Shown: positions 34,770-43,749, numbered from the stretch's first letter. The stretch: DNA of 63,021 bases from Erysipelotrichaceae bacterium 7770_A6 (GCA_014610835.1 QQXM01000031.1:1-63021); one strand, 5' to 3'. Translations and numbers: made by a program. Notes: generated from the sequence alone by a model not told the origin.

Positions 34770-35702
34770 CTATTTGTGTTTATAAAACTGACGGTTTTCA
34801 AACTGAAACATACGAGATGTCCATGTTCCTGGTTTGATTGCATCTAATGCCATCTTTAAGGATGTTAATCTTGCATCCATGTTATCAATCAGATACAAAG
34901 CTTCTGCTTCAATGATCATTGGAGCTACAGGTGAACCATATTCCATCTTTCCATGATGTGAAAGAATCATATGATGCATCAATACTGTTTCTTCACGCTC
35001 CTGTACGCCAAGCTTTTCACTCACTTCACTCAGCCATGCATTGGCAAGTGAAATATGTCCTTCCAGCTTTCCTTCCAGTGTATATTCTGTTGTAACAGGA
35101 CCAGATAGTTCTGCTGTTTTACCTACATCATGAATCAATGCTGCAGATACAAGCAAATCACGATCTAATTGAGGATAATGCTTGCATAATTCATCCGCAA
35201 GTATTGCCATGGATAAGGAATGATCTGACAATCCACCCTTCCATCCATGATGGATCTTACTTGCGGCAGGAAATGTAAAGAACTTGTCTCCAACATAGGA
35301 CAACATGCCAATGACAAGTTTTCTATAGACATCATTTTGAATGGAATCAATCAATGACTGTGTTAAACTTCTTCTTTCAACTTCAGAATGATCTGAAGAA
35401 ATGACAAAATCTTCTAGATTATATTCATCTTCACTGATTTCTTCTACGTGATTCATACGTAACTGTAATTTATCTTTATAAAGCAACACTTCAAAACTGA
35501 ATTTCAAAATCTTTCCAGCTTGTATAAGTGCCTGTTCATTTTCTTTTACATCCCAGAATTTTCCATCAATTGTTCCTGTTTTATCTTGTAATGTTAAAGA
35601 TAAATATGGGGAACCTTTTGATGTTGTACCATTCTTGACATCTTTTACAAGCAATGGCTGCTGTAACTTCATATGTTCTTCAAATTCATTGATTTTGACC
35701 AT
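34770..35702 (-). CDS. yhaM: YhaM-type 3'-5' exoribonuclease (OB fold and HD domain)
   Basis: Metal-dependent 3'-5' exonuclease that trims RNA 3' ends in Bacillota. An N-terminal OB fold (about 10-90: KGSPYLSLTLQDKTGTIDGKFW) precedes an HD domain (about 150-280) with HHGWKGGLSDHSLSM, ALIHDVGKTAEL and MHHMILSHHGKMEYGSP, all metal-site motifs. The ATG at 35702 has GGAG 8 nt upstream; a GTG at 35711 overlaps the preceding gene. It ends at 310 residues, the usual length. Confidence 0.92.
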   Translation of the reverse strand: MVKINEFEEHMKLQQPLLVKDVKNGTTSKGSPYLSLTLQDKTGTIDGKFWDVKENEQALIQAGKILKFSFEVLLYKDKLQLRMNHVEEISEDEYNLEDFVISSDHSEVERRSLTQSLIDSIQNDVYRKLVIGMLSYVGDKFFTFPAASKIHHGWKGGLSDHSLSMAILADELCKHYPQLDRDLLVSAALIHDVGKTAELSGPVTTEYTLEGKLEGHISLANAWLSEVSEKLGVQEREETVLMHHMILSHHGKMEYGSPVAPMIIEAEALYLIDNMDARLTSLKMALDAIKPGTWTSRMFQFENRQFYKHK

Positions 35703-35704
35703 TC

Positions 35705-37687
35705 TTACCACTCCATTTCATCTATGACTACATATATATCTTCTATTGCATATCCTTGTGCCATGCAATAACGGAATACGCGATTTTTCAATTCTGTACC
35801 CTGATATTTCTTTTCATATCTCTTTTTTGCTTTCACACAGCATTTAGATAGATTATCAAGTTCTTTATTTTCAATTCTTGTATAATCCATTTTTTCAGAT
35901 ACACTTCTAGCAATCTGCGATGAATATCCTTTCATCACTAAATGATTATATACGTAATTCTTACTTTTTTTAACAGAATCATTCTTGCAGGAATTCAATA
36001 ATTTTTCAGCATATGCAATCGCATTCTCTTCTTCATCGTCTTTTCTTGCGTTTAATGTATCTACGATCATTTCATATGGAATGCCTTTTTTTACTAGTGT
36101 TTTAATGATTTTGTCATTTCCATTAAACGCCGCTTTTAAAGAAGATATCTGATCTTCACAATATCTTGCGTCATTGATGTAGCCTTTATTTTCCAGCTTT
36201 TCAATGATGCGATTGATCATATAGATATCACATTCTGTATTTTGTGTCAGCCAGTCATAAATTTCTTTTCTGCTGCGATCTTTATAGGCAAGTTTTCTTA
36301 AACAGCTCTGATACGCAAGTGCACCACATTGACGTTCTACTAAATCATCTACCTGCTTCTTTGTCAGTAATCCATTCTTGCGCATTCCCAGGTTGTAGTA
36401 ATCATCTAAAGATACCTGGATTCTTCTTTCATCGTGTTTATCTGAAATTAAATATAGCTGTACAATGCTTTCTTTCACTTGAACATCCACGATTGTATAT
36501 TGGTTGTGATACTGCTTGATTGTATTTGTATACACATCCATGACTCTTTCATAGAAAGTTTCAGAAGAATATGGCTGCACACACGCAATACAGTTCTTCT
36601 GCATCTGTTCATATTCTTCTTTTGTTAAATGCATAAAACGTTCAATATATTCTACAAGATCGTTTTCATCCTTAAAAAACCATCCTGTCTTATCTGGAAG
36701 TAATAAATCATCCAGTACTTCATCATATCGTGCAAATAAAGGCAAAGAAGACGCAAGAGCTTCAATAAATGTCATTCCCTGTGTTTCAGATAAGGAAGCT
36801 GAAATAAATGCATCTGCACAATGATATAAAGCTGGGATATCTTCTCTGTTTTTCGCACCTGTCATCACACAGCTGTCTTCAATACCAAATTCCTTGATCA
36901 TTGCAGATAAACGATCAAAATCTGGCCCGTCACCAACAATCATCATTTTAATATTGATCCCTTTTTGAATTGTATTCGCAATTCCTTTTACAACAATATC
37001 CAATGCTTTCTCTTCCGCAAGTCTACCAACATATATGATAATTTTATCTTCATCTGTAAAACCATACTGTTCACGAAGTGCATGACGGCTAGATGGATCA
37101 GCATTTTCACTGGAAAACTTATCCAGTTCCAGCCCCGTTGGAATGACTTTGATTTCTCTTCTGACATGATAGCTTTCAAGCATTTCTTTTGTCTTCATAC
37201 TTGGGGCAATCACTTCAATAGAAGAATCTCCATAAAGACGAGAAAGTTTCGCAACACCAACTTTTGCAATTTCATCAACTTTACGAGAATTAATGAAGTT
37301 AACATAATGTGTATAGTCTTCATATGTCGTATGATACGTAGATACAAGTGGAATCTGCAACTGCTTTGCACAGATTCTCGCAAATAAACCAACACCGAAT
37401 TCTGTCTGTGCATGAATCACATCCAGATTCAACTTTCTAATTTCTTCCAGTGCGGAAACATGAAAAGGAGATGTCATAACATATCCATATAAAAACTTGA
37501 GCTGAACACCTGCAAGTCTTAATACTTTATGATCATCATCCCATTTGTGTTTTCCACTGCCTTTATATGTTGTCACAACAACGACATCATGTCCATGCTT
37601 TTCAAGCTCATTTCTTAAGATGGAAGTAGAAGCGGCAACGCCATTGATCTGTGGTGGATATGTATCTGTAAATAACGCAATACGCAT
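35705..37687 (-). CDS. GT4 glycosyltransferase fused to full-length RecX
   Basis: A single 660-residue reading frame with two complete proteins. Residues 1-396 are a GT-B, GT4-family glycosyltransferase (MRIALFTDTYPPQINGVAAS, IIYVGRLAEEKALDIVV, SETQGMTFIEALASSLP), close to diacylglycerol glucosyltransferases. Residues 397-660 look like a whole RecX, including the N-terminal beta part (YTIVDVQVKESIVQLYLI), LRKLAYKDRSRKEIYDWL, KGYINDARYCEDQI and KTLVKKGIPYEMI; RecX binds RecA filaments and inhibits them. The join, near 36500, shows no stop or frame change. It starts one base into the flippase-like gene's stop and ends next to yhaM. Glucolipid synthesis fits the neighbours; the RecX part does not. 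Confidence 0.88.
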   Translation of the reverse strand: MRIALFTDTYPPQINGVAASTSILRNELEKHGHDVVVVTTYKGSGKHKWDDDHKVLRLAGVQLKFLYGYVMTSPFHVSALEEIRKLNLDVIHAQTEFGVGLFARICAKQLQIPLVSTYHTTYEDYTHYVNFINSRKVDEIAKVGVAKLSRLYGDSSIEVIAPSMKTKEMLESYHVRREIKVIPTGLELDKFSSENADPSSRHALREQYGFTDEDKIIIYVGRLAEEKALDIVVKGIANTIQKGINIKMMIVGDGPDFDRLSAMIKEFGIEDSCVMTGAKNREDIPALYHCADAFISASLSETQGMTFIEALASSLPLFARYDEVLDDLLLPDKTGWFFKDENDLVEYIERFMHLTKEEYEQMQKNCIACVQPYSSETFYERVMDVYTNTIKQYHNQYTIVDVQVKESIVQLYLISDKHDERRIQVSLDDYYNLGMRKNGLLTKKQVDDLVERQCGALAYQSCLRKLAYKDRSRKEIYDWLTQNTECDIYMINRIIEKLENKGYINDARYCEDQISSLKAAFNGNDKIIKTLVKKGIPYEMIVDTLNARKDDEEENAIAYAEKLLNSCKNDSVKKSKNYVYNHLVMKGYSSQIARSVSEKMDYTRIENKELDNLSKCCVKAKKRYEKKYQGTELKNRVFRYCMAQGYAIEDIYVVIDEMEW

Positions 37688-38793
37688 TATTCATCACCTT
37701 CTTTCTCATACTCTTCTAGTGCCTGTTTTGTATAGGTCACTGGCACACCTTTTGCAAGCGGAATGTCTTTTCTTGTTCTAGCATACAAGAAGACAAAACT
37801 GCCGATAATCAATACCTGATAAAACGTAATCATTCTCCATAGAAGCATGATTGATGCAGATTGTGTCTTTGTAAAAATTGTTGAAAACATCAAAATGAAA
37901 GTTGCTTCCGTTCCTCCAGAAGAACCAGGCATTGGTAAAAAAGCATTGACCATCGCTACAAACGAAGACAAAGCAACCATATTAAAGTACATGTCCATTG
38001 TAACTGGAATTTTCAAGACACATGCACAAAGGAAAGGAACACTGTAATAAATCAATAATCTGACAAGATCTTCCACTGCTAAAAATGCAATCAGTTTTTT
38101 ATGCGTTCGTAATACAACAATTTCTTTTGAAAACTGTTCTAATTGCGTGTTCAATTGTGCAAGTGTTTTTTCCTTATCTTTTAAAATATGTAATTTACAT
38201 CCAATCTCTATTCCAGAAGTCGTCAGCCATTGGTAGAATCTTGGAGAAATTGCCAATATCCATAAAAACACTATAATCGCAGCACCTACTAAAAATCCCG
38301 CAATAACAATCAAAAAATATTGTGAATAATTGGAATAGAAATATGGAAATTTCACTAAAATCAGAAATAGTACAAAAGAACACATTGTCGTCTGGTACAC
38401 AATAAAATCAAGCCATAATACACCAATTGAATTACTGATGGGAATTCCCTGTTTTCGAAAGATATACCCTTGTGCTACCTGACCACCAGAAGCACCTGGT
38501 GTGATATTATTGAACAATCCCGCAACATAGGAGTTCACAAATCCTTGTTTATATGTGTAATGGGGATGCGTTAATTTGCATTCTTCTGCTAGACCAACCC
38601 CCAAAAGAAAACGTTCAAAAACCATCAATAAAACAATCAATATCAATCCTGTAATATTGACAGATTTCAATGTATCTAATACTTTTCCACCATCATCTTT
38701 CAACGTAAAAAACAATACACCACCAGCTAAGGCAAATATCAAAAAAATATTAAATATTGTATTACTAAGCAAGCTTTTGATCTTTTTCCACAT
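37687..38793 (-). CDS. Flippase-like membrane protein (lysylphosphatidylglycerol synthase TM family)
   Basis: Integral membrane protein of 368 residues with about eight helices, of the UPF0104/LPG_synthase_TM family. Visible are FNNITPGASGGQVAQGYIF (about 95-113) and NAFLPMPGSSGGTEATFILM (about 285-305), the two glycine-rich conserved loops. It lacks the C-terminal synthetase domain of MprF, so it is not an aminoacyl-lipid synthase. Between two glycolipid glycosyltransferases, a role in moving or handling glycolipids is a reasonable inference. A -10 box ends 6 nt before the ATG. Confidence 0.8.
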   Translation of the reverse strand: MWKKIKSLLSNTIFNIFLIFALAGGVLFFTLKDDGGKVLDTLKSVNITGLILIVLLMVFERFLLGVGLAEECKLTHPHYTYKQGFVNSYVAGLFNNITPGASGGQVAQGYIFRKQGIPISNSIGVLWLDFIVYQTTMCSFVLFLILVKFPYFYSNYSQYFLIVIAGFLVGAAIIVFLWILAISPRFYQWLTTSGIEIGCKLHILKDKEKTLAQLNTQLEQFSKEIVVLRTHKKLIAFLAVEDLVRLLIYYSVPFLCACVLKIPVTMDMYFNMVALSSFVAMVNAFLPMPGSSGGTEATFILMFSTIFTKTQSASIMLLWRMITFYQVLIIGSFVFLYARTRKDIPLAKGVPVTYTKQALEEYEKEGDE

Positions 38794-38799
38794 ATGAAT

Positions 38800-38829
38800 A
38801 TTATACCTTTTGATAACTTATCTAAGCAA
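38800..38829 (-). promoter_or_regulatory. Promoter of the flippase-like gene (predicted leaderless)
   Basis: TTGCTT (38829-38824), an 18-bp spacer and a perfect TATAAT (38805-38800). The A of the start codon (38793) falls exactly where +1 is expected. AAAAGG lies 12 nt before the ATG, a poor distance for a ribosome-binding site. Confidence 0.5.
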
Positions 38830-38838
38830 CTTAGATAA
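38818..38838 (-). terminator. Hairpin between the second glycosyltransferase and the flippase-like gene
   Basis: TTATCTAAG and CTTAGATAA form a perfect 9-bp AT-rich stem around three bases, just after the glycosyltransferase stop. No T run follows leftward, so it may act as an mRNA 3' end stabiliser or processing site rather than a terminator. Confidence 0.35.
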
Positions 38839-38840
38839 AA

Positions 38841-39863
38841 CTACTTCATCATATCTTCATGATTCATTACAAATTCATAAACTTCTTTTAACTGTTGTCC
38901 AACAGATTCAATTGATCTTTCTTCTGCAGTCTGATAGCCTGCATTTGTTAGATCCTTCAAATCTCTTTCTACAACACCACGAATTTTTCCAACAAATTCA
39001 TCATTATTGCTACCCATATAACAATTCTTTCCATCTTGCAGCCATGGATGAAATGCACCAATGTCTCTAACAACCGTTGGACATTTACCAGCTAGAGCTT
39101 CTAATACCACAATTCCTTCTGTTTCTTCATAGCTTGGGAAAAAGAAACAGTCTGCATCACTATATGCGCCTTCAATAATGCCGCCTTTCACGTATCCTGG
39201 GAAAATCAGATTTGGAATTTCATTGTTATCTACAAGATCACTCATTTCCTTAGGAATGATCAAACGACTTGTATCACCAAACCAGATGAATTTATAGTCA
39301 GGAAGTCTTTTTGCAACCTCTACAAAATCTGGCAGTCCTTTTCTTTGAAATAACAAGCCAACACCAATCACAACCTTATCATTTGGCTTTAAAGAAAAGT
39401 ATTTACGGAATGCTTCAATCTTATCAGGATTTCTTTGATATCGCTTTAAATCAATCCCATTGCTCACCGCAAAAATAGGAAGCTGAATACCATACCCTTC
39501 TAATATCTTTTTGGAATACGGTGTTGGCGTAATCAAAGCATCTGCCTGTGTATATAAATGCATCAGCCATTTTTTTACTGCTGGTGAAATCGTATTGGAC
39601 AACGTAAAACTGTTTCTGAAGTCTTCTTCTGTAGAATGTGCATGATAAATGACTTTCTTGCCATGTTCTCTTGCATTTTTTACGATTGCTTCAGAATTCA
39701 TATAGTATGTATTGATATGTAGAATGTCATAATCAGGACACCAAGGGTCCGTTGTAAATTCAATTCCAGCCGATTCTAAAGCTCTTTGTTGATGCTTAAA
39801 AGCTCTACCAATACCAGATTTAGAAATTACACTTTCTCCTTCAAAATATAAAAGTATTTTCAT
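38841..39863 (-). CDS. GT4 glycosyltransferase, CpoA-like glycolipid synthase
   Basis: GT-B glycosyltransferase of 340 residues resembling CpoA-type enzymes that add a second sugar to monoglucosyldiacylglycerol. Motifs: SGIGRAFKHQQRAL near the N-terminus, YHAHSTEEDFRNSF, VSNGIDLKRYQ, GVGLLFQRKGLPDFVEVA and the EX7E region SYEETEGIVVLEALAGKCP. It has no membrane helix but would bind the inner membrane surface. The GT4 part of the RecX fusion could make the first glycolipid and this enzyme the second. No Shine-Dalgarno sequence precedes the ATG. Confidence 0.82.
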   Translation of the reverse strand: MKILLYFEGESVISKSGIGRAFKHQQRALESAGIEFTTDPWCPDYDILHINTYYMNSEAIVKNAREHGKKVIYHAHSTEEDFRNSFTLSNTISPAVKKWLMHLYTQADALITPTPYSKKILEGYGIQLPIFAVSNGIDLKRYQRNPDKIEAFRKYFSLKPNDKVVIGVGLLFQRKGLPDFVEVAKRLPDYKFIWFGDTSRLIIPKEMSDLVDNNEIPNLIFPGYVKGGIIEGAYSDADCFFFPSYEETEGIVVLEALAGKCPTVVRDIGAFHPWLQDGKNCYMGSNNDEFVGKIRGVVERDLKDLTNAGYQTAEERSIESVGQQLKEVYEFVMNHEDMMK

Positions 39864-39870
39864 CTAAATA

Positions 39871-39876
39871 ATTATA
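39871..39876 (-). promoter_or_regulatory. -10 box of the CpoA-like gene (predicted leaderless)
   Basis: A perfect TATAAT ends 7 nt before the ATG, placing +1 at or one base before the start codon. No convincing -35 box is seen; its place is taken by the nifJ terminator tail. Confidence 0.4.
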
Positions 39877-39890
39877 ATTCAAACAGGCAT

Positions 39891-39923
39891 AAAAAAACAG
39901 ATACTCACTAGTGTGAGTACCTG
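39891..39923 (-). terminator. Terminator after nifJ
   Basis: CAGGTACTCAC and GTGAGTATCTG (minus strand) form an 11-bp stem with one G-T pair around ACTA, followed by TTTTTTT. Confidence 0.85.
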
Positions 39924-39944
39924 TTCTTCAGGATATCTTAAGAA

Positions 39945-42900
39945 TTATTCTTCTTCCTGCATCTTAGCCTTAACAATCAACTTGTTGAGACGAGTCTGTG
40001 CATCCTTCTTTGTCTTTTCAAACATTTCGTGAGCAGCTTCCTGTCCCTTGAGTCTTGGCAAGTTGAAGTAACGAGCTTCTGCCATCAAGAAGGATTCAAA
40101 CTTAGACCAGTCAGGTGTCTTAGTAGAGTCAATCTGTAATGGTTTTTCAAGTCTTGGGTCGAATCTGTAAAGTGATGTATAACCACAAGCAACTGCATCC
40201 TTCTGTCTAGTTGGAGCACTGATGAGACCACCCTTGATACCGTGTTCTGCACATGGGCAGTAAGCGATAATGATAGATGGACCATTGTAGCTTTCAGCTT
40301 CCTTGAATGCCTTGATTGTCTGCATCTGGTTTGCACCCATAGATACGGAAGCAACATAAGCTGTTCCATATTCCATGAAGATCTGACCAAGATCCTTCTT
40401 AGCTGTTGGCTTACCACCTGCAGCGAACTTAGCAATTGCAGAGTAGTTTGTAGACTTAGAAGCCTGACCACCAGTATTAGAATATGTTTCTGTATCAAGA
40501 ACAAGAACGTTAACGTTCAGGTTGTTAGCCATAACGTGGTCTAATCCACCGTAACCGATATCATATGACCATCCGTCACCACCGACGATCCATACAGACT
40601 TACCAACAAGGTCTCTTTCCATTTCAAGTAATGGCTTAACTGCTTCAACACTAGAAGCCTTAACAGCAGCAACTAATTCATCCTTAACAGCACGCTGAGC
40701 GTTTCTGTCTTCCTTAGCATCAAGATACTTAGTGAATGCTTCCTTGCAAGCTGGTTCAACCTTATCGATGTTTTCTTCGATGATACGTAAGATTCTAGCA
40801 GACTTTGTAGCCTGTGCTACAGCCATACCAAATCCATATTCAGCGTTATCTTCGAATAATGAGTTAGCCCATGCAACACCATTTCCATCAGCATCTGTTG
40901 TGAATGGGTTAGATGGAGTAGCAGAGCAGTAAATCATAGAACATCCAGTAGCGTTAGCTACGATCATATCTTTACCAAATAACTGAGATACTAATCTGTA
41001 GTAAGGAGCTTCACCACATCCTGGGCAGCATCCAGATACTTCAAAGTATGGCTTTTCAAGAGATACACCAGCAACTGTGTTGCCATTGCCATATTGTGGC
41101 TTTTCAGGTGTCTTCTTGTAGAGGTAATCAGCTACAGGTTCCTGCTTTGTCTGTGTTGCAATTGGCTTAGCAACAAGAGCCTTTGGATTTTCCTTAGTTC
41201 CATCACCAACTGGACAAACTGTAATACATACACCACAACCTACACAGTTTTCAGTAGCAAGCTGGATTCTGAACTTTAAGCCTTCTTCCTTAGCCTTACC
41301 ATATAGTGGAGATGGATCCTTATATGTTAATTCAAATCCGTTTTCGTTAGCAATCTTGCTAGCTTCAGCACATTCTTCTGGAGTCATTAAGAATGGACGG
41401 ATTGTTGCATGTGGACATGCGAATGCACACTGACCACACTGGATGCACTTGTCAGCATTCCATTCAGGAACATACGCAGCAATGTTACGTACTTCTCTGA
41501 ATGATACGTCTTCCTTCATAGTACCATCAAGTAATTCAGGATCCATGAATTCAGAAACCTTCATATCATAGCCTTCAAGAGCATTGATCTTCTGAACATA
41601 GCCATCATAGTAAGCATCTCCTGTTTCAGCATAGAGAGCACCCTTACTAGATAGATTGCTCCATTCTGGCTTAACTGTTACTTCAACTAAACCAGAAGCA
41701 CCCTTGTTAATAGCAGCAATGTTGTTATTAACTACATCTTCACCCTTACGAGCATATGTTGTACGAGCGGAGTCTTCCATGAGCTGTAAGCTCTTAGAAT
41801 ATGGCATGATCTGTTCATTTAATTTGAAGAATGCAGACTGAAGAATTGTATTTGTGTGAGTACCCATGTGAGTTTCACGAGCAATTGCGTTTGCATTGAT
41901 AATATAGAACTTTGCATGCTTGTCAGCTAAGCCTTTTAACATTCTGTTAGGAAGCTTATCTTCTACTTCATCAGCAGACATTGTTGTGTTCAATAAGAAT
42001 GTACCGCCATCCTTCAAATCACGAACCATGTCAAACTTGAATGCATAAGATTCCTGAGATGAAGAAATGAAGTCAGCCTTGTTGATATAGTATGGAGAAT
42101 GAATTGGAGTAGGACCAAATCTTAAGTGAGATCTAGTTACACCACCAGCCTTCTTTGAGTCATAAGCAAAGTATGCCTGTGAATAAAGATCTGTGTTGTT
42201 ACCAATGATCTTAACTGTGGACTTGTTAGCACCTACAGTACCATCAGCACCTAAACCATAGAATAAGCATGTAGAATAGTCAGCATCTACATGAATATCA
42301 ACTGGTTCAAGGGATAGATTTGTAACATCATCTTCAATACCGATTGTGAACTCTTCCTTAGGAGCATCCTTCTTGAGTTCTTCATATACAGCGTTGATAT
42401 CAGATGGGTTAGTATCCTTAGAAGATAGACCATAACGGCCACCAATGAATGTGATATCCTTATGATTTCTTAATGCATAGCATACATCTAAGAATAATGG
42501 TTCTCTTGTACCAACTTCCTTAGCACGGTCAAGAACAGCAATCTTCTTAACTGTTGCTGGTAATACATCTTCAAGATAGTTCTGAGCGAATGGTCTGTAG
42601 AGGTAAAACTTGATCAAACCAACTTTTTCGCCTCTAGCTACTAAAGTGTTTACTGTTTCTGTAATTGTATCTGTTACAGAGCCCATAGCTACGATAACTC
42701 TTTCAGCATCTGGAGCACCAACATATACGAATGGAGCATAGTTACGTCCTGTATGTTCAGAAACAGCCTTCATGTATTTAGCAACGATTTCTGGAACAGC
42801 AGCAAAATGCTTATTCTGTGCTTCTTCAGCCTGGAAGAAGATATCATCATTCTGGTTTGTACCACGTACAACTGGATTTGTATGTGGGTTAAGAGCCTTC

Positions 42901-43526
42901 TTACGGAATGCTTCCAGCTTATCCTGTGGAAGTAAGCTCTTCAAGAAGTCATAATCCATAACTTCGATCTTATCGTATTCATGAGAAGTACGGAAACCAT
43001 CAAAGAAATGCATTACTGGTACACTGCCATCAATAGCAACCAAGTGTGCAACACCAGCAAGATCCATACAATCCTGTACGGAGTGGGAGCACATCATAAC
43101 GATACCTGTCTGGCGGCAAGCATAAACGTCAGAATGATCACCAAAAATAGATAATGTGTGTGTAGCTAAAGAACGAGCTGCTACATGGATTACACCTGGT
43201 AAAAGTTCACCCTTTAACTTGTAAATATTAGGAATCATTAATAATAGACCCTGTGATGCAGTGAATGTTGTTGAAAGTGATCCAGCCTGTAATGCACCGT
43301 GGATTGCACCTGCAGCACCTCCTTCTGCCTGCATTTCGACGACTTTTACCTTATCGCCGAAGATGTTTGTACGACCAGCTGTTGCCCAGTCGTCAACATG
43401 TTCTGCCATCGGAGAAGATGGCGTAATTGGATAGATACCGGCAACTTCCGTAAAAGCGTATGCGGAATGGGCTGTCGCAGTATTACCATCCATGGCTTCG
43501 AAAACCTTTTTGTTCTCTGTACTCAT
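39945..43526 (-). CDS. nifJ: Pyruvate:ferredoxin (flavodoxin) oxidoreductase
   Basis: Oxidatively decarboxylates pyruvate to acetyl-CoA and CO2, reducing ferredoxin or flavodoxin; the key fermentation enzyme of anaerobes. The 1193-residue single-chain form has the N-terminal pyrimidine-binding domain (DGNTATAHSAYAFTEVAGIY), two 4Fe-4S motifs (CIQCGQCAFACPHATIRP and CVGCGVCITVCPVGD), a third cluster site (CCPGCGEAPYYRL) and the thiamine diphosphate loop GGDGWSYDIGYGGLDHV. It is transcribed alone behind a strong promoter and AGGAGG. It links to thiN (cofactor) and suf (clusters). Confidence 0.98.
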   Translation of the reverse strand: MSTENKKVFEAMDGNTATAHSAYAFTEVAGIYPITPSSPMAEHVDDWATAGRTNIFGDKVKVVEMQAEGGAAGAIHGALQAGSLSTTFTASQGLLLMIPNIYKLKGELLPGVIHVAARSLATHTLSIFGDHSDVYACRQTGIVMMCSHSVQDCMDLAGVAHLVAIDGSVPVMHFFDGFRTSHEYDKIEVMDYDFLKSLLPQDKLEAFRKKALNPHTNPVVRGTNQNDDIFFQAEEAQNKHFAAVPEIVAKYMKAVSEHTGRNYAPFVYVGAPDAERVIVAMGSVTDTITETVNTLVARGEKVGLIKFYLYRPFAQNYLEDVLPATVKKIAVLDRAKEVGTREPLFLDVCYALRNHKDITFIGGRYGLSSKDTNPSDINAVYEELKKDAPKEEFTIGIEDDVTNLSLEPVDIHVDADYSTCLFYGLGADGTVGANKSTVKIIGNNTDLYSQAYFAYDSKKAGGVTRSHLRFGPTPIHSPYYINKADFISSSQESYAFKFDMVRDLKDGGTFLLNTTMSADEVEDKLPNRMLKGLADKHAKFYIINANAIARETHMGTHTNTILQSAFFKLNEQIMPYSKSLQLMEDSARTTYARKGEDVVNNNIAAINKGASGLVEVTVKPEWSNLSSKGALYAETGDAYYDGYVQKINALEGYDMKVSEFMDPELLDGTMKEDVSFREVRNIAAYVPEWNADKCIQCGQCAFACPHATIRPFLMTPEECAEASKIANENGFELTYKDPSPLYGKAKEEGLKFRIQLATENCVGCGVCITVCPVGDGTKENPKALVAKPIATQTKQEPVADYLYKKTPEKPQYGNGNTVAGVSLEKPYFEVSGCCPGCGEAPYYRLVSQLFGKDMIVANATGCSMIYCSATPSNPFTTDADGNGVAWANSLFEDNAEYGFGMAVAQATKSARILRIIEENIDKVEPACKEAFTKYLDAKEDRNAQRAVKDELVAAVKASSVEAVKPLLEMERDLVGKSVWIVGGDGWSYDIGYGGLDHVMANNLNVNVLVLDTETYSNTGGQASKSTNYSAIAKFAAGGKPTAKKDLGQIFMEYGTAYVASVSMGANQMQTIKAFKEAESYNGPSIIIAYCPCAEHGIKGGLISAPTRQKDAVACGYTSLYRFDPRLEKPLQIDSTKTPDWSKFESFLMAEARYFNLPRLKGQEAAHEMFEKTKKDAQTRLNKLIVKAKMQEEE

Positions 43527-43553
43527 ATGTCCTCCTATTTTTTTGCCATATAA

Positions 43554-43615
43554 ATTATACTCTCTTTTGAAAACGTTTTACAAAAATTTTTATAATTTTG
43601 TACATATATTCACAA
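43554..43615 (-). promoter_or_regulatory. nifJ promoter with Rex-like and cre-like sites
   Basis: TTGTAA (43583-43578), an 18-bp spacer and a perfect TATAAT (43559-43554). Upstream, plus-strand TTGTACATATATTCACAA (43598-43615) is an imperfect 18-bp palindrome resembling the NADH-sensing Rex operator TTGTGAAN4TTCACAA. Inside the spacer and -35 box, GTAAAACGTTTTCA keeps the right half of a CcpA cre site only. Both operator calls are weak; the promoter is good. Confidence 0.55.
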
Positions 43616-43711
43616 ATATTATTTTAGTGAAATTACATTTTTCTCGTTCAAATAAAGCTTTTCTTCGTATTCTTTCTTTTTTCTAGAAATATTATTCTTT
43701 TTCCATAACCA

Positions 43712-43742
43712 AAATAAAACATCCAGATTTTCATCTGGATGT
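43712..43742 (-). terminator. Terminator after yneF
   Basis: ACATCCAGAT and ATCTGGATGT form a perfect 10-bp stem around four bases, followed leftward by TTTATTTT. The 165 bp between it and the nifJ promoter region are very AT-rich, and I see no gene there. Confidence 0.8.
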
Positions 43743-43749
43743 ATTTATT

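Noticed and set aside
37687-38793. MprF lysylphosphatidylglycerol synthase
   Set aside because: Only the membrane half is present; at 368 residues there is no C-terminal aminoacyl-transfer domain.
40085-40504. Minus-strand open frame of 139 codons in another frame within nifJ
   Set aside because: It lies inside the C-terminal thiamine diphosphate domain of nifJ on the same strand and has the low-complexity composition of an out-of-frame translation.
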